The notes under the pieces: model-generated
Told to the model about the DNA's origin: nothing
Database searches by the model: none
The model's input: only the letters and a program-made list of their open reading frames with translations
Source of the DNA: Acidobacteriota bacterium
Lineage (GTDB): Bacteria > Acidobacteriota > Terriglobia > Terriglobales > Acidobacteriaceae
Length of the DNA: 64,000 nt
Assembly (NCBI GenBank): GCA_021851335.1
Contig: JAJZEA010000002.1
Coordinates: 62,001-126,000 of the forward strand
Reading direction: 5' to 3'
Position numbers and translations under genes: made by a program
Shown here: in pieces, positions 6,720-15,839 of the stretch
Layout of the letters: the number at the start of each line of letters is the position of its first letter
How positions within the stretch are numbered: position 1 is the first letter of the stretch

Positions 6720-9404
6720 TTGGAAAACGATAAGAAAACTGACAATCCGATCAAGCCTTCTGGCTCAGCCCACGGAAGACTCTTCCGCTGGCTCGATCGC
6801 AGAGCGGATATTGATAAGCTGATGAAAGAGTCGCTCAACGAGCCGGTTCCTGGCGGCGCGCGTCTTGCATATGTCTTCGGTTCTGGCCTGCTCTTCATCT
6901 TCATCTCGCAAATCATTACCGGCATCTGCCTGGCGCTGTACTACGTGCCTTCGGCAGAGACTGCGCACACCAGTGTCGCCTACATCACCAAGCAGGTCGC
7001 CGCCGGTGCGTTTCTCCGCAGCCTGCACTACTACGGCTCAAGCGCCATGATTATCGTTCTGGTCCTGCACTTCCTCCAGACATTTCTCTACGGTTCTTAT
7101 AAAGGCCGCCGCGAACTGCTCTGGATCTCCGGTGCCACGCTCTCGCTCTTTGTTCTGGGCATGGGATTCACCGGCTATCTGCTGCCCTGGGATCAGAAAG
7201 CCTATTTCGCCACCGCCGTCGGAACCAACATCGTGGGTGAGGTTCCGCTCATCGGCAACTGGCTCACACGCCTGCTGCGTGGCGGCGACACCATCGGAAC
7301 GCTCACGCTTTCCCGTTTTTACGTGGCGCACGTCTTCCTCATTCCTGCGATGATCTTCGGATTCATCGCAGCTCACATCTTTCTCTTCCGCAAGGCCGGC
7401 GCCGCTGGCCCCATGAACGAAGATCCGGTCGAGCCAAAGATGCCCGCCGAGTACTTTTATCCGAAACAGGTCATCATGGATATGGCCTTTTCGCTGCTGT
7501 TAATGGCTGGCCTCGGTTTTCTGGCTTACTTCCATCCCGTTGGCCTCGGCCCCATCGCCAATCCTGCCGACACACACTTCCTGCCTCGACCCGAGTGGTA
7601 CTACTTGCCCATGTTCGAGTGGCTCAAGTTCTGGGAAGGGCCGAAAGTTGTCCTCGCTGTCGTCGTCATTCCCGGTCTTCTCGCTGCCGGTTTCTTCCTG
7701 CTCCCATTTCTCGACCGAGGCTTCGAACGTCGTCCCTGGCGCAGGCCCATCCCCGTCCTCGCCGTCGCCATCGTCATGGTCGGCATCGTTTATCTGGGCG
7801 TGCGCAGCGAGATGGATGATCGCAACGACCCCACGACCGCTGCGCAGATCAAACTTCAGGAGCAGCAGGAAAAAGCCTATACGGCGGCTCCGTTCCAGCC
7901 GTATATTGAATCGCCCGGCGGCACAGGCCCGTCTGCTTTACCCACTGGACCGGTCAGTCCGCTGGTTGCTCAGGGACGCGGCATCTTTCAGGAGCACGGC
8001 TGTTCAGGTTGTCACGGCGATGTGGGCCTCGGCGGCGTGGTAGGACCCAATCTCACCGGCATCACCACCAAATTTCCCGAAGCTCAGTTGATGGATCTGC
8101 TCCACCATCCCAACGCAGCCATGCTCGCCGGAAAGATGCCAGCCGTCGACGTCTCTGCTGACGATATGAAGGCGCTCCTGGCTTATCTTGCAGTCATTGG
8201 AACGCCAGCTGCCAATGTACAGGCTTCGTTTGGCACTTCGTCTCCATCGACTTCTTCGGCAGGACGTGCGCAGGTCGCTTCAGGCGTAGCATCCGAGGCA
8301 ACGGCTGCCGTTGCGCCCAATACATCCTCTGCTCCGGGATCTCCAGCTCCTTCCGCCGCAGCCAACGCCGGAGCGCAGGCTTATCTTGAGCATGGATGCA
8401 TCGGCTGTCACGGCCCGGCGGGCAGCGGCGGACGCGCTCCGGCTCTGGCATCGATAATTGCTTCGCTCTCTGACGCTCAGCTCGCCAATCTGATCACTCA
8501 TCCCAATGCAAAGATGATCAAAGGCGGTATGCCGCCCTTCTTCGGCCCTCCGGATCAACTCAACAACCTCTTGGCTTACCTCCGCACGTTGCATCCGCCC
8601 GTTCATGGTGTCGCGCCCGCTGCTTCCGCTGCTCCGCCGGTGCAGTCTGCCGTGCGCTATCCAGACATGGGAGTGGCGGCCCCTACGGCCTCGGAGACAA
8701 ACGCCTCTGAGCCAGCGCAGTCCGCCCAGGTTGCTACTTCGTCACCCGAAGCTCCAGCCATGCCGGGTCGGCAGTACTTCCAGGATCTTGGCTGTGTCGC
8801 CTGTCACGGCCCTAACGGTCAGGGTACGCATTTCGCGCCCTCGCTGTTGAATGTCGGCACGAAGTTCCCCGGCGACAAGTTGCCCTATCTGCTCCACCAC
8901 ATGACGCCAAAGATGCGTGCAGCGGGAATGCCACAAATCATGCTGCCCGATGCTCAATTCAACCAGCTTGTCGACTATGTGCGCAGCCTGAAGCCAGTTA
9001 CGCATTCTCTGGCATCGCATAGCGGACCTACAAGCCCTTCTTCCGCTGCATCGAGTCCATCGAGGCAGGCGAACTCCACCGCAACAGCCGCCAGCAGCGC
9101 GCCTGCCGCGCCCAGGTGGCAGGTCTCTCAACTCTCGCCGCTTGCGCTGCAAGGCAGGAAAATCTTCCAGGCAAATCGCTGCCAGACCTGTCACGGCGTC
9201 GATGGCCTCCACGGCACGGTCGCTGCTCCACCACTGGCAGGCACGGCTTCACTGCTGCCTGCAGACAGCCTGGAGAGCCTGCTGCGCCATCACACCACCC
9301 GCATGCAGCAGGGAGGTATGCCGTTGACCAACATGAATCCCCCTGACATGCGTGCTCTGGTCACCTATATTCGCTCCATGCCAGCCAACGATGGAGCGCA
9401 ATAG
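6720..9404 (+). CDS. Cytochrome b fused to four c-type heme domains
   Basis: 894 residues; TTG start at 6720 with AGAGGTG upstream. Residues 1-370 are a full cytochrome b with about eight membrane helices, the paired heme-b histidines (LHYYG and VLHFLQ; VAHVFL and AAHIFL) and the Qo motif PEWY near 291. The periplasmic part carries four CxxCH motifs: CSGCH (428), CIGCH (560), CVACH (692) and CQTCH (821). They are spaced 129-132 residues apart, and each is followed by a likely Met ligand in 'MP' (KMPAV, GMPPF, GMPQI, GMPLT) and a 'LLAYL/LVDYV' helix. Ala/Ser/Pro-rich linkers join the modules. The regular spacing indicates duplication of one cytochrome module. With the Rieske protein this is a complete bc core with an unusually long built-in heme wire. 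No separate cytochrome c1 gene is seen. Confidence 0.93.
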   Translation: MENDKKTDNPIKPSGSAHGRLFRWLDRRADIDKLMKESLNEPVPGGARLAYVFGSGLLFIFISQIITGICLALYYVPSAETAHTSVAYITKQVAAGAFLRSLHYYGSSAMIIVLVLHFLQTFLYGSYKGRRELLWISGATLSLFVLGMGFTGYLLPWDQKAYFATAVGTNIVGEVPLIGNWLTRLLRGGDTIGTLTLSRFYVAHVFLIPAMIFGFIAAHIFLFRKAGAAGPMNEDPVEPKMPAEYFYPKQVIMDMAFSLLLMAGLGFLAYFHPVGLGPIANPADTHFLPRPEWYYLPMFEWLKFWEGPKVVLAVVVIPGLLAAGFFLLPFLDRGFERRPWRRPIPVLAVAIVMVGIVYLGVRSEMDDRNDPTTAAQIKLQEQQEKAYTAAPFQPYIESPGGTGPSALPTGPVSPLVAQGRGIFQEHGCSGCHGDVGLGGVVGPNLTGITTKFPEAQLMDLLHHPNAAMLAGKMPAVDVSADDMKALLAYLAVIGTPAANVQASFGTSSPSTSSAGRAQVASGVASEATAAVAPNTSSAPGSPAPSAAANAGAQAYLEHGCIGCHGPAGSGGRAPALASIIASLSDAQLANLITHPNAKMIKGGMPPFFGPPDQLNNLLAYLRTLHPPVHGVAPAASAAPPVQSAVRYPDMGVAAPTASETNASEPAQSAQVATSSPEAPAMPGRQYFQDLGCVACHGPNGQGTHFAPSLLNVGTKFPGDKLPYLLHHMTPKMRAAGMPQIMLPDAQFNQLVDYVRSLKPVTHSLASHSGPTSPSSAASSPSRQANSTATAASSAPAAPRWQVSQLSPLALQGRKIFQANRCQTCHGVDGLHGTVAAPPLAGTASLLPADSLESLLRHHTTRMQQGGMPLTNMNPPDMRALVTYIRSMPANDGAQ

Positions 9405-9490
9405 CCAGCGAGCCGCTCAATCACCTGAGCGGCTGTGCTGAATCGGGGAAGGGCACGCGCGCTGACAGCTTCTCGCAACCGTGCATCCGC

Positions 9491-9538
9491 AACAGGAAAC
9501 CGGCAGAAGAGCGCAAACTCTTCTGCCGGTTTCCTGTT
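9491..9538. terminator. Strong bidirectional terminator hairpin
   Basis: A perfect 21-bp stem (9491-9511 with 9518-9538) and a six-base loop, CGCAAA, lie between the convergent cytochrome b fusion and the small exported-protein gene. Confidence 0.85.
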
Positions 9539-9547
9539 GTGCCGTGA

Positions 9548-10096
9548 TCAGGACTTCATGCCCGATGCGGCAGGCTTTGCCGTGACGCTCGTGAACGCTT
9601 CAAACTCCGTCACCAGCCGTTGCATCGCGCGGAGAAACGCCTTATCCCGATTCTTGTGGAAGAACGCAAAGTCGATCGGCTGAATCATCGACCAGATGGG
9701 AATATTGGTTCGCCGATCCACTACTGTCAGCCGCAGGCAAGGCTGGCTTGCCGAGTTTTCCCCGCCGTTATAACCAAACATGGAGCGACTGGACGTTCTC
9801 ACAATCAGCACCAGATCCGCCTGATTCGGCGACCCCACTAGATGATAGGCTCCGCTTGCCTGGATTGCGTTGTAAAACTCGACATACGCTCGCGAACTGT
9901 CTCCCGTAAAGGTATAGGAGAACCGCGCAATATCCGAGCTTCCGTTGGCAACAAAGATGCTTCCCGGATGCGTCAGCTCCACCGGAATCGGACCATCCTT
10001 CGACAGGTCATAGTTCGGTGGCGTGGGCAGGTTCTGGGCTGAGAGGCTCAGCAGGGAAGCGGCAGAGAGCAAGGCAACAGCAAAGATGCGTTTCAT
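9548..10096 (-). CDS. Small exported protein of unknown function
   Basis: 182 residues from the ATG at 10096, chosen because AAGGAG lies nine bases upstream; the frame is open further upstream without a better start. A clear signal peptide (KRIFAVALLSAASLLSLSAQ) is followed by a globular domain with several beta-strand segments, an 'QADLVLIVRTSSRS' strand, 'LRLTVVDRRTNIPIWSM' and a C-terminal helix 'RAMQRLVTEFEAF'. The pattern of a strand ending in a disease-neutral aromatic 'IPIWSM.QPI' recalls small periplasmic or lipid-anchored proteins, but there is no lipobox. I do not recognise a family with confidence. It is convergent with the cytochrome operon and divergent from the permease gene. 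Confidence 0.8.
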   Translation of the reverse strand: MKRIFAVALLSAASLLSLSAQNLPTPPNYDLSKDGPIPVELTHPGSIFVANGSSDIARFSYTFTGDSSRAYVEFYNAIQASGAYHLVGSPNQADLVLIVRTSSRSMFGYNGGENSASQPCLRLTVVDRRTNIPIWSMIQPIDFAFFHKNRDKAFLRAMQRLVTEFEAFTSVTAKPAASGMKS

Positions 10097-10225
10097 CGGA
10101 TCAGTCTCCTTCATTTGACAGCGAACATCTTTCCATGCAGACACCAGAACACTTCTGAAAGTTGTTCCACCGGAACGAGAAATGCTGGCAAGTCTGGTCA
10201 TTCCGTGTGTATCGTGAATCCAGCG

Positions 10226-11164
10226 ATGAAATCCATCCTCACTCGACTGCTCAGCTCGCTACCGGTGGTCTGGCTGGTTGTCTCCATTGTTTTTCTGCTC
10301 ATTCATCTGGTCCCGGGCGACCCGGTGCAGCAGATGCTGGGCGACAGCGCCACGGCTGCCGATCTGGCGCGTTTGCGCCATCAGTACGGTCTTGATCTGC
10401 CCCTTTCGACGCAGTATCTCCACTACTGGCGCAACGTGCTCCACGGCAATCTGGGCCAGTCGCTACGCCTGCACGATTCCGTCCTGCATTTGATCCTCAC
10501 GCGTTACCCTTACACGCTGGCGCTCACGTTCTGCGCGCTTGCCGTCGCCGTACTGCTAGCCGTCCCCGCCGGCGTGCTCGCGGCTGTGCGTCGCGGCCGT
10601 CTGGTCGATCAGATCATCGGCCTGGTCAGCCTCTCAGGACTCTCGGTTCCCGCTTTCGCGCTGGCTCCCTTGCTGATTCTGCTCTTTTCCATTCGCCTCG
10701 GCTGGCTCCCGGTTTCTGGAGCTGGTGACGGCAGTCTCTGGCATCCGAAGAACTGGTCCTACCTGATCCTGCCGTCCTTGGGCATGGGCGCCTCGCTGGC
10801 GGCCATTCTCACGCGCGTCGTTCGCTCCTCCATGCTCGAAGAATTGAATCAGGATTACGTCCGCACCGCTCGCGCCAAGGGCTTGAGCGAGCGTCGCGTC
10901 GTTTATGGCCACGCGCTGCGTAACGCGCTTGTCCCGGTTGTCACTGTGCTTGGCCTGCAATTTGGCGCTCTGCTCGCCGGAGCCATCGTCACCGAGACGA
11001 TCTTCAGTTGGCCAGGCCTCGGTCGACTGGTGGTGGCTGCGATCTCTGCCCGCGATTACGCGCTGGTCCAGGGTTCGCTGCTTTGCATCGGCCTCAGCTA
11101 CGTCGCTGTCAATCTGCTCACCGACATCACTTACCGCTGGATGGACCCGCGCATGCGCGCCTAA
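10226..11164 (+). CDS. Orphan DppB/OppB-type ABC transporter permease
   Basis: 312 residues from the ATG at 10226; the upstream open extension is Cys/His-rich and unlike permeases. Six hydrophobic helices are visible, and HLVPGDPV near residue 25 plus 'LGQSL' match the first periplasmic loop of dipeptide/oligopeptide/nickel permeases. The cytoplasmic EAA loop is clear (ARAKGLSERRVVYGHALRNAL), which is the contact for the ATPase. In the family this subunit works with a DppC-like permease, ATPases and a binding protein. None of these is next to it: the neighbours on both sides are on the opposite strand. It may serve with subunits encoded elsewhere or with the adjacent M20 peptidase in peptide use. 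Confidence 0.9.
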   Translation: MKSILTRLLSSLPVVWLVVSIVFLLIHLVPGDPVQQMLGDSATAADLARLRHQYGLDLPLSTQYLHYWRNVLHGNLGQSLRLHDSVLHLILTRYPYTLALTFCALAVAVLLAVPAGVLAAVRRGRLVDQIIGLVSLSGLSVPAFALAPLLILLFSIRLGWLPVSGAGDGSLWHPKNWSYLILPSLGMGASLAAILTRVVRSSMLEELNQDYVRTARAKGLSERRVVYGHALRNALVPVVTVLGLQFGALLAGAIVTETIFSWPGLGRLVVAAISARDYALVQGSLLCIGLSYVAVNLLTDITYRWMDPRMRA

Positions 11165-11169
11165 TCCGG

Positions 11170-12450
11170 CTACTCCCCGGCTACTGCCTGCTCCAGCATC
11201 GCCAGCAACAGTAGCAGCACGCGCTTCAGCCCCAGCGTTCGATTCGCTCCGCTGTACCACTCCGCGCGCGTATGCGCCGCGCCGCCATCGCCGCCAGCGC
11301 CCATTGAAAGCGCAGGAATTCCCAGCGCAAGCGGCCAGTTCGCATCGGTCGATCCCAGCCGCAGGTCAGTGCGCAGGTGCAGATGTCGATCCACGGCGCG
11401 CAGCGTCTCCAGCAGCGCAGAAGAATGCGGCAGGCTGCCTGTCGGGCGATCGCCAATCTTTTCAATCGTCATGCGCAGAGGCTCAAATTCAGTTCGCCGT
11501 CGCTGCGCCAGCATCTTCGCCGCAGCGTTGGCTGACTCCACGGCGTTTTCTACTGCGCGATGCAGCGCCACCTCCAACCGCACCAGTTCCGTCGCGTCTG
11601 TCGAGCGAAAATCGATGGAGGCCATCGCAGACTCCGGAATGCTGTTCACACTCGTCCCGCCGTGGATCGTACCCACATTCAAGGTCGTGCGCGTCGCTTC
11701 TTCAGTCTTCGCTGTCTGTGCCAGCCGCGTCATCGCGTCGCTCATCGCCAGAATTGGATTCACTGTGCCGGCGTCGGTAAAGCTGTGTCCTCCCGGGCCA
11801 GCGATGCTCACCCGGAATCGACGACTGCCAAGTGCTTGCGTCACGGTTGATTCTGCTCCTGCGCCATCCAACACAATGTGGCCCACGATGTGCTCGCGAA
11901 ACGCGGCATGGCTGTAGATATGACGGATGCCGCGCAGATCGCCTTCACCCTCCTCTCCCACATTGCCCGCCAGCCACAGCGTCGCCTGCGGTGTGATTCC
12001 CGCCACTCGCATCGCCTCAGCCACAGCCAGCATTCCGATCACGCCCGCCGCGTTGTCACACGCTCCCGGAGCTTCCAGCCGATCCTCGCGCAGCACCGGT
12101 TCAAGCGGCGTCTCCTTGGGAAACACCGTGTCCAGGTGCGCCGACACCAGCACCACTTCTCCATTCGCCTTTGGGGAAGCAGGAAATCGCGCGAGCACAT
12201 TGCCCACTGCATCTGTCGCGATCTCTTCCATCCCGATTGCGGCAAAACGCTCTGCCATCCACGCCGAACGCGCAGCTTCCCCAAAAGGCGGCGCTGGAAT
12301 CGCGACCAGTTCCGCCTGCTGGCGCAGCAGGTGCGGATTGTTACGGTGCAGCCAGTGGAACGCCTCATGCACGGCACGCTCCTCTGCCAGAGCCATTACC
12401 TGCGCAAAAGCGGAACTCGTGGCGCGTCGCGTTCGCGGGCGTCGATTCAT
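11170..12450 (-). CDS. M20-family metallopeptidase
   Basis: 426 residues. The di-zinc M20 layout is visible: VLVSAHLDTVFP (first His and the following catalytic Asp) near residue 103, DNAAGVIG (bridging Asp) near 132, and GNVGEEGEGDLRG (catalytic Glu pair) near 166. A dimerisation/lid domain with SIAGPGGHSF and a C-terminal GAGGDGGAAHTRAEW carrying the last metal His complete the fold. It resembles PepT/carboxypeptidase-type cytosolic peptidases; substrate cannot be read. Its start overlaps the truA stop by four bases (ATGA), so it is translationally coupled to truA. Confidence 0.92.
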   Translation of the reverse strand: MNRRPRTRRATSSAFAQVMALAEERAVHEAFHWLHRNNPHLLRQQAELVAIPAPPFGEAARSAWMAERFAAIGMEEIATDAVGNVLARFPASPKANGEVVLVSAHLDTVFPKETPLEPVLREDRLEAPGACDNAAGVIGMLAVAEAMRVAGITPQATLWLAGNVGEEGEGDLRGIRHIYSHAAFREHIVGHIVLDGAGAESTVTQALGSRRFRVSIAGPGGHSFTDAGTVNPILAMSDAMTRLAQTAKTEEATRTTLNVGTIHGGTSVNSIPESAMASIDFRSTDATELVRLEVALHRAVENAVESANAAAKMLAQRRRTEFEPLRMTIEKIGDRPTGSLPHSSALLETLRAVDRHLHLRTDLRLGSTDANWPLALGIPALSMGAGGDGGAAHTRAEWYSGANRTLGLKRVLLLLLAMLEQAVAGE

Positions 12451-13265
12451 CGCGCTGGCTCCGTTTCCTTCGTTCGGGCAGATGCGTCATAGTACACTGC
12501 CTGCAGAAATAGTCCACAGGCTGGAGCCGTCGGGCCGGCGGCAGCACGCGAGCGCGCCAACAGAATCTTCCGCATGGCATCCCCGGCAAACTGCCCCCGT
12601 CCAATCTCGAGCATTGTTCCCACCAGGTTTCGCACCATGTGGTGCAGGAATCCGCTCCCGCACACGCGATAGATCAGCAGTTCGCCGGTCTCTTCCTGCC
12701 ATTCGCTGGTCAGAATGCTCCGCACCGTACCGAGTTCCTTGCCCGTCGCTTCGTTACCATCCTTTTCCCGCTGTCTCAACTCCGGGTCGCTGGCGGCAAA
12801 GGAGCGAAAATCGTGCTCGCCCACAATCTGCTGGGCTGCTTTTTGCATTCGTTCCAAGTCCAGCGGCCAGCGGCAGACATGCACATAACGAGCCAGAAAT
12901 GGCGAACAGACCGCGCCGCAAAAGATGCGGTACTCATACGTCTTGGCTCGGGCGGAGTGGCGCGCGTGAAAGTTTGCTTCGACCACTTCAGCCTTCAGCA
13001 CGCGAATCGAAGCGGGCAGAATCCGGTTCAGCGCGCGCTTCAGATTGTCGGCAGGTATCGGGCAGGCCAACTCTAAACTCGCCACCTGTCCCAGAGCATG
13101 CACACCGGCATCCGTGCGGCCTGAGCCTTGGGGCAGCGGCGACTCGCCCACAATCTGCGCCAATGCCTGCTGCAGTTCGCCCTGCACGGTGCAAAGTCCC
13201 GGCTGCACCTGCCAGCCGTGATACTCCGTACCGTCATAGGTCAGTGTCAGTTTCCAGTTCTGCAT
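12447..13265 (-). CDS. truA: tRNA pseudouridine(38-40) synthase
   Basis: 272 residues from the ATG at 13265 (LTLTYDGTEYHGWQ begins almost at once, as in the family); GGAAG lies upstream. A ten-codon upstream extension is possible but unlike TruA. The catalytic aspartate sits in GSGRTDAGVHALGQV near residue 50, and NFHARHSARAKTYEYRI and the C-terminal GSGFLHHMVRNLVGTML match the family. TruA isomerises uridines 38-40 in the anticodon arm. It is first in an operon with the M20 peptidase, a pairing that looks local rather than functional. Confidence 0.96.
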   Translation of the reverse strand: MQNWKLTLTYDGTEYHGWQVQPGLCTVQGELQQALAQIVGESPLPQGSGRTDAGVHALGQVASLELACPIPADNLKRALNRILPASIRVLKAEVVEANFHARHSARAKTYEYRIFCGAVCSPFLARYVHVCRWPLDLERMQKAAQQIVGEHDFRSFAASDPELRQREKDGNEATGKELGTVRSILTSEWQEETGELLIYRVCGSGFLHHMVRNLVGTMLEIGRGQFAGDAMRKILLARSRAAAGPTAPACGLFLQAVYYDASARTKETEPAR

Positions 13266-13601
13266 GATTGGCTTCCGGTTGTCGCAGCAAAGCATCTCCG
13301 CAGCGACGTTGCCCGCACGCGGGGTTTTCCTTCGCCGGACTCTTTGATTCTATGATGAAGGTATTGGGAACAGGGATAAGCCCGGATCATCGCTTTTGAC
13401 TTCTTAAGGGAACGAATCGGCGTTCGGACTCGTATAGCGTGGAAGTTGATTGCAACAGAAGCGCCGCAGGAGGTTCGCCTCAGCTTACGAACCAGAAAAT
13501 GCGTCCATTGGCATGGCTGTCGCGTCTCATGGAAAGCGCTCCGATATCCGCGTTGCTGAAAAATCTGTACGAATGTTGCCCAACAAAATGGGGAGAAGTG
13601 C
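13266..13601. other. Intergenic region between truA and the TolC-like gene
   Basis: 336 bases between divergent genes. I see no supported gene or RNA here. It ends in GGGGAG, the ribosome-binding site for the gene at 13602. No strong promoter pair was recognised by eye. Confidence 0.5.
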
Positions 13602-15752
13602 ATGGATTGGTTGAAATCGATTCAAATTTCCGCGCCAAACGGCAAAAGCCGCGCGGGAGGTACAAAGCAAAGCGCAACGAAGAAAGGCTCTTCGCGACTG
13701 CGCGCCACCGCAGTCGCATTGCTGAGTCTGACCACGGCCATGCCGCCTGGGTTGATGGCGCAGAATATCAAGCCCACAGCGGGCGATAAGATCTATCGCG
13801 ATCTTCCGGCGGCTCCCATTCCTGAGCCGACCGTCCCGCTGTTCCTGCGCAGCACTACCACCAATTACGGCAAGGCGAGAACATTTTTCAACGATCTCCC
13901 TGGCCTGTATGCGCCGGTTCATGCGCCGCGCGCCAGCTTCATGAACTCGGTTCGGCTTGGTGATCTCATCCACAACGGCAAAATCTATCTCAGCCTCAGC
14001 GACGCTCTCACGATGGCGCTTGAAAATAATTACGACCTCGCCATTGCGCGCTACAACCTCGACATTGCAGACACCGATATCCTGCGGGCGCGGGCAGGCG
14101 GCGTCCTGCTTGGCGCACCATCCGCGCTGGTGACCAACACTCTCGGCGGAGCTTCGCAGACCCTCACCGCTACTGGCGGCGGACCGGGCGGCAGCGGCGC
14201 AAGTGCGGCCACCGGATTTGGCGGCATCTCGCAGTCAGCAGATGGTGCAGGTCCACTGCCGGAAGCGAATATTGATCCAAATGTAACTGCAACTATTCAG
14301 CTTGAACGCGCTAATCAGCCACAGTCCAACCTGCTGTTTTCCGGTGGCAAGACCGCACTCAATCAAAACACTGACCAGTACAACTTCGGATATAACCAAG
14401 GGTTTTTCTGGGGATCGCAGTTGGCGGTTACGCTGACCAACTCGCGCGTCACCTCAGACAACCCGTTCTTCCCCTACAGTCCGCAGTTGACTTCGGTCTT
14501 CAAAGCGCAGGTCACGCAGCACCTACTGCAGGGCGCGGGATGGTGGGTCAATCGCCGCCTCATTCAGGAGTCGGTCTATGATCGCCGCCTCTCGGACTCC
14601 GGCTTCCGGCAACAGGTGCTCTACACGGTCAACCAGGTGGAAAACATCTACTGGGCGCTGGTGGGTGCGTATGAAGATCTGCAATCCAAAGAGCGCGCTT
14701 TGCAGCAGAGCACCCAGGTTGCCTCCGACGATCGCAAGCAGCTTGCCATCGGTACCATGGCCCCTCTGGATGTGATCACGGCGGACTCCGCCGTGGCCAC
14801 CGACAAGCAGGCGCTGATCACGGCGCAAAGCAACCTCGAATATCAGCAGTTGATTCTCAAACAGGCCATTGCTCGCAATCTCAATGATGCAGCTTTGACC
14901 AACGCGCAGATCATTCCCACGGACCGCGTCGATATTCACGCTTTGCCGGAGGAGTCTCAAAGTGTAGACGATCTGGTGAAGACCGCCTTTAAGCGTCGAC
15001 CGGAGCTGGAGCAGGCAACGCTCTCGCTTAAGAAAGATCAGATCACGCTGCGTGGCGCGCGCAACGGCCTGTTGCCGATGGTCGATGCATATGCGTTCTA
15101 CGGCTCCAGCGCGCTGGGCGGTTCGCAGAGCCCGTTTTGCTCACTTGGTTTTGGGGCCTCGGCTGCCCAGTGTCCTGCAGGAACATTTCCAACGGTAACA
15201 ACCACGACGACTCTGGGCCATCTCTTCAACAGTTCGGGTTCGGATAAAGGCGTCGGCTTCACTGTGAATATTCCGCTGGGCAATCGTGTGGCGCAGGCGC
15301 AGCAGTCGCGCGCGCAACTGGAGTATCGCCAGGCGCAGCTTCGTCTGCAGCAGCTTTACACGCAGATTCGCATGCAGATCGTCAACCAGAAATTTGCGCT
15401 GGTCAATGATCGCGCCGCGATCAAGGCTGCGGAGGCCGCGCAGGTGCTGAGCACGGAGAGTCTGGACGATGAAAAGAAGAAGCTGAAGCTGGGTGCTTCC
15501 ACCACAGCCTTGGTGCTCCAGCAGGTTCGCAATCTGGCGACTGCAGATGACAACCTGACCGACGCCCGCGTGGTTTACGCCCGCGACCGCGCTGAACTCT
15601 TCCAGCTTGTGGCCACAACCCTCGAGCACTACGGCATCAACATGCAGGATGCCACCACAGGCAACGTCGGTGCGCAGCCGGTGGTGCCCGGCCTGCAACC
15701 GGCTGCTCCAAGCAAGGTTCCAACGCTGCCGTCGCCGGGCGGAATGCAGTAA
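13602..15752 (+). CDS. TolC-family outer-membrane efflux protein
   Basis: 716 residues; GGGGAG lies seven bases before ATG. A long basic N-terminus precedes a hydrophobic signal segment ending near LMAQN (residue 53). The body shows two TolC-like repeats: 'LSLSDALTMALENNYDLAIARYNLDIADTDILRARAG' near 125-160, and 'VDDLVKTAFKRRPELEQATLSLKKDQI' near 450-480, each starting a long helical hairpin. At 716 residues it is longer than E. coli TolC (493). The extra length lies in the first 100 residues, in a Gly/Ala-rich stretch (GGGPGGSGASAATGFGG) and in a Pro-rich tail. No inner-membrane pump genes are adjacent, so its partner is unknown. Confidence 0.9.
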   Translation: MDWLKSIQISAPNGKSRAGGTKQSATKKGSSRLRATAVALLSLTTAMPPGLMAQNIKPTAGDKIYRDLPAAPIPEPTVPLFLRSTTTNYGKARTFFNDLPGLYAPVHAPRASFMNSVRLGDLIHNGKIYLSLSDALTMALENNYDLAIARYNLDIADTDILRARAGGVLLGAPSALVTNTLGGASQTLTATGGGPGGSGASAATGFGGISQSADGAGPLPEANIDPNVTATIQLERANQPQSNLLFSGGKTALNQNTDQYNFGYNQGFFWGSQLAVTLTNSRVTSDNPFFPYSPQLTSVFKAQVTQHLLQGAGWWVNRRLIQESVYDRRLSDSGFRQQVLYTVNQVENIYWALVGAYEDLQSKERALQQSTQVASDDRKQLAIGTMAPLDVITADSAVATDKQALITAQSNLEYQQLILKQAIARNLNDAALTNAQIIPTDRVDIHALPEESQSVDDLVKTAFKRRPELEQATLSLKKDQITLRGARNGLLPMVDAYAFYGSSALGGSQSPFCSLGFGASAAQCPAGTFPTVTTTTTLGHLFNSSGSDKGVGFTVNIPLGNRVAQAQQSRAQLEYRQAQLRLQQLYTQIRMQIVNQKFALVNDRAAIKAAEAAQVLSTESLDDEKKKLKLGASTTALVLQQVRNLATADDNLTDARVVYARDRAELFQLVATTLEHYGINMQDATTGNVGAQPVVPGLQPAAPSKVPTLPSPGGMQ

Positions 15753-15773
15753 TACGCAGAAAAACGAGAAGAC

Positions 15774-15815
15774 AGCAATGCCCGTGCCGAGCTTCGGCGC
15801 GGGCATTGCTTTGTT
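15774..15815. terminator. Rho-independent terminator between the TolC-like gene and aroA
   Basis: A 16-bp stem with one G-U pair (AGCAATGCCCGTGCCG with CGGCGCGGGCATTGCT), a short loop and a TTGTT tail lie 22 bases after the TolC-like stop. The genes are convergent, so it probably serves both. Confidence 0.85.
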
Positions 15816-15839
15816 GCGAAGCCGTCGTCTCCGCCCCGC

